This document shows, piece by piece, positions 1 to 4,594 of a stretch of DNA of 9,494 nt. Location of the stretch: contig DAOVDL010000013.1 in the NCBI GenBank assembly GCA_030669485.1, forward strand, positions 1 through 9,494, in the 5' to 3' direction. Below the pieces are notes generated by a model. That model saw nothing but the letters and a program-made list of their open reading frames with translations. It was not told the DNA's origin and made no database searches. The stretch comes from Candidatus Bathyarchaeota archaeon. Its GTDB lineage: Archaea > Thermoproteota > Bathyarchaeia > Hecatellales > Hecatellaceae. The translations under genes were made by a program, and so were the position numbers. Within the stretch, counting starts at the first letter, position 1; the number at the start of each line of letters is the position of its first letter.

Positions 1-111
1 ATAACAATCTTGAACATCGGATGCATATCACCGCACTAATAGATTGCCTAGGGAGGTTAAATGCTTTCCTCCATAATTCTTCAAAGAGTTATGTTTAAGG
101 GGGAGACAGCG

Positions 112-120
112 CTTTTTAAA
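112..120 (+). promoter_or_regulatory. Candidate TATA box upstream of the nicotinate phosphoribosyltransferase gene
   Basis: CTTTTTAAA lies about 25 nt before the TTG start at 143, so transcription could begin within a few bases of that start. A second A/T-rich candidate (TTTAAG, about 94-99) would give a longer leader carrying the GGGGTGA ribosome binding site at 132-138. The sequence does not decide between them. Confidence 0.35.
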
Positions 121-142
121 CTGGTTAGATTGGGGTGAAGAT

Positions 143-1333
143 TTGGGGAGCTTCCACATTTCCTCTGAGAAGGAGATAAAGCGAGGGGAAACGACGGACA
201 TCTACTTTGCCAGAACACTGGAGGTTCTGAAGGCTAGGGGGATGGATAAAATCCATGTTAGAGCCGATGTCACCACCACCAGTCTACCGAGAAACTGGCC
301 TTGGGGCATCCTCTGCGGTGTTGAGGAGGTTGCCAGACTCTTTGAAGGCTACCCAGTAGATGTCTACAGCTTCCCCGAGGGCAGTGTACTACGCCCTAAG
401 GATCAATATGGTTTCTTGACCCCTGTAATTGTCATAGAGGGAGCTTACGGCGATTTCTGCCTTTTAGAGACCCCTCTACTGGGCCTCATCTGTCAGGCTT
501 CAGGCATAGCCACTATGGCTGCGAGGGTGAGGAAACTGGCTAGGGATAAGCATTTGGTCTCCTTTGGAGTACGGCGGGCACATCCAGCTATCGCCCCGAT
601 GATAGATCGGGCTGCTTACATAGGGGGTTTCGACGAGGTCTCATGTCTTACAGGGGCAAGGGCTATAGGTAAGAAGCCCAGCGGCACTATGCCACACTCC
701 CTCATAATAGCCTTCGGAGAGCAGTCTGAGGCTTGGAGGGCATTCGATGAGGTTATGCCTAAGGGTGTGCCGCGCATAGCTTTGATAGACACATATTACG
801 ACGAGAAGACAGAGGCTATCAAGGCTGTGGAGACCTTGGGAAAGAAGCTCTATGCGGTTCGCTTGGACACCCCCAAGTCTCGGAGGGGAAACCTAGTTGA
901 AATTATACGTGAGATTCGATGGGAACTGGATTTTAGGGGGTACAAGGACGTGAAGATCATGGTCTCAGGCGGTGTCGGTGAAGATGACATTCAACCACTC
1001 TCCGCAGCTGGAGTTGACGGCTTCGGAGTTGGCTCCTCCATCAGCACTGCACCGGCAATTGACTTCGCCTTAGACATTGTGGAGAAGGAGGGATTGCCGG
1101 TGGCGAAGCGAGGGAAGTTCGGGGGGGCTAAACAGGTCTGGAGGTGCCCCCGCTGCTTGGCGGACACCATGCTTCCCATCAAGGATAAGGCTCCAAAATG
1201 CCCGATATGCGGGAGCAGAACTGAAGCTATGTTGAAGCCGTTGGTTCGGAGAGGTAAGATAGTTAGAAAGCTTCCTAGGCCGGTAGATATCAGGCGGTTT
1301 GTTCTCAAACAGTTGGAGAAACTATCGGTTTAG
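143..1333 (+). CDS. pncB: Nicotinate phosphoribosyltransferase, archaeal zinc-ribbon type
   Basis: Joins nicotinate to PRPP to give nicotinate mononucleotide in the cytosolic NAD salvage (Preiss-Handler) pathway. The 396 residues resemble the Thermoplasma acidophilum enzyme, as I remember it, from end to end. Visible landmarks are GVRRAHP (142-148), GTMPH (181-185), LDTPKSRRGN (241-250), the phosphate-binding VSGG (274-277) and GVGSSIS (295-301), all in the TIM-barrel-like core. The C-terminal zinc ribbon has C335, C338, C353 and C356, as expected for the archaeal form. The start is TTG at 143, chosen because GGGGTGA (132-138) precedes it by 4 nt and because the N-terminus (FHISSEKEIKRGETTDIYF) aligns with the family; the next Met, residue 34, would remove conserved sequence. 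It is monocistronic and convergent with tfs, with only 31 nt between the two stop codons. The gene appears intact. Confidence 0.93.
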   Translation: MGSFHISSEKEIKRGETTDIYFARTLEVLKARGMDKIHVRADVTTTSLPRNWPWGILCGVEEVARLFEGYPVDVYSFPEGSVLRPKDQYGFLTPVIVIEGAYGDFCLLETPLLGLICQASGIATMAARVRKLARDKHLVSFGVRRAHPAIAPMIDRAAYIGGFDEVSCLTGARAIGKKPSGTMPHSLIIAFGEQSEAWRAFDEVMPKGVPRIALIDTYYDEKTEAIKAVETLGKKLYAVRLDTPKSRRGNLVEIIREIRWELDFRGYKDVKIMVSGGVGEDDIQPLSAAGVDGFGVGSSISTAPAIDFALDIVEKEGLPVAKRGKFGGAKQVWRCPRCLADTMLPIKDKAPKCPICGSRTEAMLKPLVRRGKIVRKLPRPVDIRRFVLKQLEKLSV

Positions 1334-1364
1334 GTTAGTGCAGGTCGGGGCTTGTTGCCTCTGC

Positions 1365-1706
1365 TTATGAGTATTCTCGCCAAGTACTGCCGCATTTGGT
1401 GCATCTGAAGAACTGAGTTGAGGATTCATCTGCCCCTCGAGTTTGAACCAACCAAACGTAGGCGCCTATGTTTCCGCATTTGGGACATTCAACCTTCTCG
1501 GTGGGTAAGGTTTTAAGTTTGGCTTCTTTCTCTCCTATAATTACTATAGTCTCCTTGGAAGACTTGGTGATTTTGGGTACGGGTAAGGGAGCCTTGGCCT
1601 TCTTCTTTGGCTCGTAGCCACAGTTAGGGCACCGTAGGGCGACCGTACCTTTCTCCGCCTTGACCGTTATGACCAACCGCATCCTACACTTCGGACAGAA
1701 ATCCAT
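1365..1706 (-). CDS. tfs: Transcription factor S (TFS), TFIIS/RPB9-like RNA polymerase cleavage factor
   Basis: Rescues backtracked archaeal RNA polymerase by stimulating cleavage of the nascent RNA 3' end. The 113 residues show the standard two-domain layout. The N-terminal zinc ribbon has C4, C7, C26 and C29 (CPKC...CPNCGY). A basic Lys/Pro/Ala linker follows (about 32-70). The C-terminal TFIIS-type ribbon has C74, C77, C102 and C105. The catalytic acidic pair D93-E94 lies in QTRGADE, the segment that enters the polymerase secondary channel, so this should be a cleavage-competent TFS rather than an inhibitory paralogue. The start is ATG at 1704-1706. It lies 46 nt downstream of the DUF99 gene on the same strand with no obvious promoter between, so the two are probably cotranscribed. 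Length is typical for the family. Confidence 0.95.
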   Translation of the reverse strand: MDFCPKCRMRLVITVKAEKGTVALRCPNCGYEPKKKAKAPLPVPKITKSSKETIVIIGEKEAKLKTLPTEKVECPKCGNIGAYVWLVQTRGADESSTQFFRCTKCGSTWREYS

Positions 1707-1752
1707 CCAGCAATTTTACCCCCTGTCCCAATCGATTCTTGGCGCCCTCAAT

Positions 1753-2364
1753 TTAAACGTTTTGGCTAACCTTCCCCGGCAGCGCCTCAAATGCGGAGGA
1801 TATGAGATGCGCAACCCTCAAGGGCTCCGGCATACAACCCCCCCTAGTTGTAAGCCTCAGAACCGTCTCTGCATCTTGGCGACTGATCCCTGCCAGGTGG
1901 ATGTAGGCAGGTTTACAGCCCTCAGCTAGCTTGAAGAATATAGGTTCCCCAGCCCGCTCTAATGCACTCAACCTATCCTCCATGTGAGGGAGACCGCGAA
2001 TCGTAGGTGTGATTCTGCGTTTGGTTTGAGGCTGCTCCGAGAAAACTATAACCGGCTTCTTCACCCTCTTGGAGAGGAGGGGTATATCAACTAGGTTCCA
2101 GCCTGCGAATGCGAGGCCGTGAAGCATGAGAATGCGTATCTGACCGTAGTGGCTTGAACGTCGAACCATCCTGCATATCTTCTGGGTTGCATCAAGTCCG
2201 TCGGTCTGTACCGATGTATACATTACGCCGTCAAACCACATGTGCCCTCGGAAGACCACGCCGAAGATGCGAACCCCCTTCTTAGAGGCATATTTCGGTC
2301 CATCAATTCCGAGAACCCGTATCTCCGGCTTCACTGTCCTAAGCCTTGGGAGAGTCACCTTCAA
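1753..2364 (-). CDS. DUF99 / UPF0215 family protein (endonuclease V-related fold), function unknown
   Basis: The 203 residues fit the archaeal DUF99 family, whose members are distantly related to endonuclease V (RNase H-like fold); the biological role is not established. Family landmarks are RVLGID (16-21), GVVFRG..WFDGV (35-47), QTDGLDAT (53-60), ILMLHGLAFAGWNLVD (78-93), PVIVFSE (104-110) and the C-terminal PEPLRVAHLI (179-188). The family usually has two consecutive Asp in the first strand (GIDD); here the second is Gly (D21-G22). The start is TTG at 2364, supported by GGAGG at 2370-2374 with 5 nt spacing and by the TATA-like box about 38 nt upstream. It is the first gene of a probable two-gene unit with tfs. 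Family assignment is firm; catalytic activity is not implied. Confidence 0.85.
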   Translation of the reverse strand: MKVTLPRLRTVKPEIRVLGIDGPKYASKKGVRIFGVVFRGHMWFDGVMYTSVQTDGLDATQKICRMVRRSSHYGQIRILMLHGLAFAGWNLVDIPLLSKRVKKPVIVFSEQPQTKRRITPTIRGLPHMEDRLSALERAGEPIFFKLAEGCKPAYIHLAGISRQDAETVLRLTTRGGCMPEPLRVAHLISSAFEALPGKVSQNV

Positions 2365-2397
2365 GAGCGCCTCCTAGTACTTCAGAAGGGCGTTTAT

Positions 2398-2406
2398 CTT
2401 AAAAAG
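2398..2406 (-). promoter_or_regulatory. TATA-box promoter for the DUF99-tfs unit
   Basis: The minus strand reads CTTTTTAAG about 34-42 nt before the TTG start at 2364. Archaeal transcription starts about 25 nt downstream of the TATA centre, near 2377, just before the GGAGG at 2370-2374. This gives a short leader with an ordinary ribosome binding site. The 2365-2579 interval is a divergent promoter region, and I see no additional gene in it. Confidence 0.5.
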
Positions 2407-2552
2407 TTTCAACAACAGCGTCTAAGTTCCTCCTCTAGGAGTTGTGTCATTGTGGATCTGTGCACAGTAAAGCCGTGGCTGCCTACCGATTTTGGTTTTC
2501 TAAGTGTAGCACAGCCTGTTGCTGGGCATAAGCATAATTACCCTCGCAGACC

Positions 2553-2562
2553 ACATATAATT
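2553..2562 (+). promoter_or_regulatory. TATA-box promoter for the two-repeat membrane-anchored protein
   Basis: ACATATAATT lies about 22 nt before the ATG at 2580, which puts the predicted transcription start at or within a few bases of that codon. No strong ribosome binding site precedes it, so the mRNA is probably leaderless. The nearby in-frame ATG at 2586 is equally compatible. Confidence 0.5.
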
Positions 2563-2579
2563 CAAGTATGTGAACTGAG

Positions 2580-3335
2580 ATGTCTATGAGGAAAACTGGA
2601 GTTATTCTGTTGGCTATAGGTTTAATTGTGGGAATCGTTGTAGGCTACGGATCCGCCTTCTACCAAGCAGAAGCGGGAAAAACCTCAGAAGCATCAACGG
2701 GAACTGAAAAAATGATGTTGTACCTCTGCGACTCCGCTATATACTATGTGAAGGAACACCATGCCGATGCAGCGGAAAACATATCGGCGCATATATCTTG
2801 GAGCGGAGGCAGAACCACCCCCGAAGGGTTGGTCGGACATGAAACCTATGTCTATGAAGGAGACGGGTGGAAGGTCACGATCGAATATAACGTCGTAGCA
2901 CCGGAAAACATGGTCTATGAGTTAACAGCAGAATATGAGGGGATAACTTGGAAGGGAACCATAAGCCACGGCTTGACCTCTGAGATAAACTACGACTCTA
3001 CTCAAGCGGCAGAACCGCCTAAGAGTATAACAATAATCTTGGAGCCAGAGAAGGTTCGAGATGAAGCAATGCTTTACATAAAGAGCAGTCACCCCGATGC
3101 AGATCCGCTAATTCCCTACAACATCTCTTGGAGTGGAGGCAGGGCAACACCTGAAGGCCTAGTTGGACATGAAACCCATGTGTACACTGGTAACGAATGG
3201 ACAGTTACAATTGAGTGGAATGTCGTAGCCCCTCAGTATATGACCTACAAGATAACAGCGGAGTGCAACGGAATAAATTGGACTGGAACCGTTCACGGAT
3301 GCACCCTCACCGAAACTAGCTACCAAACCAGTTGA
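2580..3335 (+). CDS. Membrane-anchored extracytoplasmic protein with two tandem ~90-residue repeats, family unknown
   Basis: I do not recognise the family. Residues 7-29 form one hydrophobic segment after a short basic start (MSMRK). There is no lipobox Cys and no clear cleavage site, so it is probably an N-terminal anchor with about 220 residues outside the cell. A Ser/Thr/Glu-rich spacer (32-43) leads to two copies of one domain, about 43-138 and 157-248. Over their cores (72-131 and 182-240) roughly 42 of 59 aligned residues are identical by eye. Each core carries ISWSGGR.TPEGLVGHET, then V.IE.NVVAP, then W.GT, which reads as alternating beta strands; it faintly resembles PepSY-like secreted domains, but that is only an impression. 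N-glycosylation sequons fall at N67, N181 and N233. Copy 2 alone has C229 and C241. It sits alone between divergent and tRNA genes. Confidence 0.75.
   Translation: MSMRKTGVILLAIGLIVGIVVGYGSAFYQAEAGKTSEASTGTEKMMLYLCDSAIYYVKEHHADAAENISAHISWSGGRTTPEGLVGHETYVYEGDGWKVTIEYNVVAPENMVYELTAEYEGITWKGTISHGLTSEINYDSTQAAEPPKSITIILEPEKVRDEAMLYIKSSHPDADPLIPYNISWSGGRATPEGLVGHETHVYTGNEWTVTIEWNVVAPQYMTYKITAECNGINWTGTVHGCTLTETSYQTS
2793..2972 (+). repeat. Repeat copy 1 core within the two-repeat secreted protein
   Basis: Encodes residues 72-131. It pairs with 3123-3299 and has diverged mostly at synonymous positions in the first third (ISWSGGR.TPEGLVGHE). The strongest matches are the blocks encoding TPEGLVGHET and NVVAP. 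Confidence 0.8.
3123..3299 (+). repeat. Repeat copy 2 core within the two-repeat secreted protein
   Basis: Encodes residues 182-240, one residue shorter than copy 1 (TISHG against TVHG). It gains C229, and C241 follows directly, so this copy could hold a disulfide that copy 1 cannot. Confidence 0.8.
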
Positions 3336-3497
3336 ACTGTTTGAAAGTGAGACTGCAAGATACGGAGTGACCTCACAAACCCTAAACTAATAAGGGTCAC
3401 CGCAACACAGGGCTTACCTTGAGCCTCAGGAAAGGCAGCCAAGGGGTTCATACATTATGCTAGGGTTGGCTTCGGATAAATTGAGGAAATCAGAAAA

Positions 3498-3504
3498 TTT
3501 TATG
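3498..3504 (+). promoter_or_regulatory. Candidate TATA box of the tRNA-Phe gene
   Basis: TTTTATG follows an A-rich BRE-like GAAAA. Its centre is about 32 nt before the tRNA 5' end, which predicts a leader of roughly 7 nt to be removed by RNase P. The rest of 3336-3532 shows no open gene, only an imperfect inverted repeat (GTGACC at 3367-3372 with GGTCAC at 3395-3400) after the preceding stop codon. Confidence 0.35.
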
Positions 3505-3551
3505 TGTCCCCACAGCGTCTAAATGATGAGATGCCCAGGTAGCTCAGCCTG

Positions 3552-3573
3552 ACCCCATCTATGGGGCGGCTAA
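3552..3573 (+). other. tRNA-Phe intron 1 (D loop, position 18/19, 22 nt)
   Basis: Outer helix CUC/GAG (3543-3545 with 3575-3577), central 4-bp helix AGCC/GGCU (3546-3549 with 3568-3571), and inner helix CCCC/GGGG (3553-3556 with 3563-3566) with one extra C at 3567. The two 3-nt bulges are UGA (3550-3552) and AAG (3572-3574). Cutting after the second base of each bulge leaves AGCCUG joined to GGA, a standard D loop. Confidence 0.85.
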
Positions 3574-3585
3574 GGAGAGCGCCCG

Positions 3586-3616
3586 GTACCTGCCCGTCGA
3601 TAGGGCGGTAGGCGAA
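3586..3616 (+). other. tRNA-Phe intron 2 (anticodon stem, position 30/31, 31 nt)
   Basis: The central helix is CGCC/GGCG (3580-3583 with 3611-3614). The bulges are CGG (3584-3586) and AAG (3615-3617). The inner helix UACC/GGUA (3587-3590 with 3607-3610) continues, after one bulged U, into GCCC/GGGC (3592-3595 with 3603-3606). The outer helix is short (A3578-U3619, G3579-C3618). Ligation of G3585 to G3617 gives the perfect CCCGG/CCGGG anticodon stem. Confidence 0.88.
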
Positions 3617-3632
3617 GCTGAAGACCGGGTTA

Positions 3633-3655
3633 ACGGCTTAAGGAAGCCGGCCCAA
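3633..3655 (+). other. tRNA-Phe intron 3 (variable loop, position 46/47, 23 nt)
   Basis: The inner hairpin CGGCUU/AAGCCG (3634-3639 with 3644-3649) has loop AAGG. The central helix GGGU/GCCC (3627-3630 with 3650-3653) includes one G-U pair. The bulges are UAA (3631-3633) and AAU (3654-3656). The outer helix is poor, so this is a relaxed motif. Excision leaves a 5-nt variable loop UUAUC with C48 to pair with G15. Confidence 0.8.
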
Positions 3656-3690
3656 TCGCAGGTTCAAACCCTGCCCTGGGCACCAAACTA

Positions 3691-3697
3691 CTTTTAA
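3691..3697 (+). promoter_or_regulatory. Candidate TATA box of the DUF1847 gene
   Basis: CTTTTAA begins 5 nt after the tRNA-Phe CCA end and about 40 nt before the ATG at 3734, predicting a start near 3719. Its T run might also help end tRNA transcription, but four T residues are weak evidence. Confidence 0.4.
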
Positions 3698-3733
3698 CCG
3701 TAACTGAGCGATACTAACAGAGATGAAAAAACG

Positions 3734-4393
3734 ATGACAGTTAGATGTGATAAATGTACCCTATTCGCATGCTATAACCCTCAGGAACTTGAGAAAACTT
3801 CTAAACTAGATTTCTGCCCGATGAACGTATGTAAAGATGCCTTAGATGAAGCAAGAGAAGAATACAAGAACCCGGATGTTGGGAAGGTTGCGTTGGCTTC
3901 ATCATGGGTTGAGGCCACAGGTTACATGAAGTGGACCAGAGTTGAAGAGACAATCGAGTTCGCCCGAAAAATGAAATTCAGAAAACTTGGCATCGCCTGC
4001 TGTATCGGATTGAAAAAAGAGGGAAAAATCCTAGTGGATATCCTAAAAGCAAACGGGTTTGAGGTAGTGTTTACATTCTGCAAGGCTGGCGCGATTGTCA
4101 AGGAGGAGTTGGGATTGAAGCGTGAGGAAAAGATACATCCAGAAAAGTTTGAAGCCATGTGTAACCCGATAGGGCAAGCCAAGATATTAAACAGAGAAGA
4201 AACGGAGTTGAACGTGGTTGTCGGGTTATGCGTGGGCCACGATTCATTATTCATGAAGTATTCAAAGGCTTTAGTAACAGTGCTAGTTGCTAAAGACAGA
4301 CCTCTATGCCATAACCCAGTTGGAGCGCTAAATACAGCTGAGGGGTATTACGAAAGTAAACTATATGAAGAACACAGAGTAACGGCGAAATAA
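3734..4393 (+). CDS. DUF1847 family cysteine-rich, probably metal-binding protein
   Basis: The 219 residues fit the DUF1847 family of bacterial and archaeal proteins, thought to bind metal through conserved Cys; no reaction is established. An N-terminal cluster C5, C8, C13, C28 and C33 resembles a metal or Fe-S site. The core then has RVEETIEFARKM (69-80), LGIACCIGL (85-93), FCKAGAIVKEE (115-125), MCNPIGQA (142-149), GLCVGHDSLFMKYS (164-177) and KDRPLCHNP (187-195), with further conserved Cys (C89, C90, C116, C143, C166, C192) and His (H169, H193). No signal peptide or membrane span is visible, so it is cytosolic. The start is ATG at 3734; no strong ribosome binding site precedes it. The gene is visibly richer in A/T than the ribosomal cluster and lies between two tRNA genes, tRNA-Ser being convergent 20 nt beyond its stop. 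Length is normal for the family. Confidence 0.87.
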   Translation: MTVRCDKCTLFACYNPQELEKTSKLDFCPMNVCKDALDEAREEYKNPDVGKVALASSWVEATGYMKWTRVEETIEFARKMKFRKLGIACCIGLKKEGKILVDILKANGFEVVFTFCKAGAIVKEELGLKREEKIHPEKFEAMCNPIGQAKILNREETELNVVVGLCVGHDSLFMKYSKALVTVLVAKDRPLCHNPVGALNTAEGYYESKLYEEHRVTAK

Positions 4394-4464
4394 TTTTCAA
4401 TAACAGAATTTGATGGCGCCGGAGGTGGGACTCGAACCCACGCGAGCCCAAGGGCTCACAGGCT

Positions 4465-4478
4465 ATTGGTCTTCTCGA
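4465..4478 (-). other. tRNA-Ser intron 2 (canonical position 37/38, 14 nt)
   Basis: Excision between G37 and A38 leaves the seven-base loop CTGGAGA. The central helix UGG/CCA (three pairs, with a possible fourth C-A contact) is shorter than the standard four. The outer helix is the anticodon stem itself. Boundaries rest mainly on the cloverleaf that results, since the BHB is relaxed. The intron is very short. Confidence 0.68.
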
Positions 4479-4486
4479 CTCCAGGC

Positions 4487-4506
4487 TTGCGCTCCCATCA
4501 AGCGAA
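4487..4506 (-). other. tRNA-Ser intron 1 (position 29/30, 20 nt)
   Basis: On the minus strand the central helix GCGC (4512-4509) pairs perfectly with GCGC (4492-4489). The bulges are AGT (4508-4506) and AAG (4488-4486), cut after their second base. The inner helix has only two clear pairs and the outer helix is weak. Ligation gives CAG joined to GC, the exact 5' strand needed to pair with GCCTG. Confidence 0.82.
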
Positions 4507-4594
4507 CTGCGCCATACCACTAGGCGACTCCGGCTCTAGAACCCACAATTAGAGTTTAGAGAGGTCTACTTAGATTTAGTTTTCCCTGCGCCAC

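Larger units (their letters stand above)
3533..3685 (+). tRNA. tRNA-Phe(GAA) with three noncanonical introns
   Basis: Without the three predicted introns the 153-nt gene becomes a standard 77-nt tRNA. Acceptor GCCCAGG/CCTGGGC (3533-3539 with 3675-3681) is fully paired. The D arm is GCTC-AGCCTGGGA-GAGC, the anticodon arm CCCGG-CTGAAGA-CCGGG, the variable loop TTATC, and the T arm GCAGG-TTCAAAC-CCTGC. A73 is followed by an encoded CCA. The anticodon GAA, A73 and G20 fit phenylalanine. Introns lie at tRNA positions 18/19 (22 nt), 30/31 (31 nt) and 46/47 (23 nt), none at the usual 37/38. Each can fold as a BHB motif, and the predicted cuts produce exactly this cloverleaf. In the precursor the anticodon stem cannot form, because its 5' half is in BHB 2 and its 3' half in BHB 3. 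Confidence 0.92.
4414..4534 (-). tRNA. tRNA-Ser(GGA) with two introns, one noncanonical
   Basis: Removing two predicted introns from this 121-nt gene gives an 87-nt class II tRNA. Acceptor GCCGGAG/CTCCGGC is fully paired. The D stem is GCC/GGC with a loop containing GG, the anticodon arm CAGGC-CTGGAGA-GCCTG, the long variable arm GAGCCC-TT-GGGCTC, and the T arm GTGGG-TTCGAGT-CCCAC. Discriminator G73 is followed by an encoded CCA. The long variable arm with G73 indicates serine rather than leucine (A73), and the loop gives anticodon GGA (reads UCC/UCU). The introns are at positions 29/30 (20 nt) and 37/38 (14 nt). The gene starts 60 nt after the cbf5 stop on the same strand and may be cotranscribed with it; I could not fix a separate promoter. 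Confidence 0.9.

Noticed and set aside
2413..3521. Shared ACAGCGTCTAA at about 2413 and 3511 as a regulatory repeat
   Set aside because: Only two copies, 11 bases, different relation to their neighbouring genes, and no symmetry; chance is a sufficient explanation.
3522..3552. C/D box guide RNA overlapping the tRNA-Phe 5' end (ATGATGA at 3522-3528, CTGA at 3549-3552)
   Set aside because: The CTGA is explained by the BHB bulge at the exon 1/intron 1 border, no terminal stem or second box pair fits, and a guide RNA there would consume the tRNA.
3660..4440. Integrative element using tRNA-Phe or tRNA-Ser as attachment site
   Set aside because: I found no second copy of either tRNA 3' end and no integrase or recombinase gene in the window.
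4472..4480. Anticodon CGA (loop GTCGAGA) for the serine tRNA
   Set aside because: The flanking bases (GGA and AGACC side) do not pair as an anticodon stem. These bases fall mostly in intron 2, and only the GGA loop gives a five-pair stem.
4495..4503. Anticodon UGA (loop CTTGATG) for the serine tRNA
   Set aside because: The stem around it fails at the closing pair and the remainder cannot be joined to the variable arm; it lies inside intron 1.
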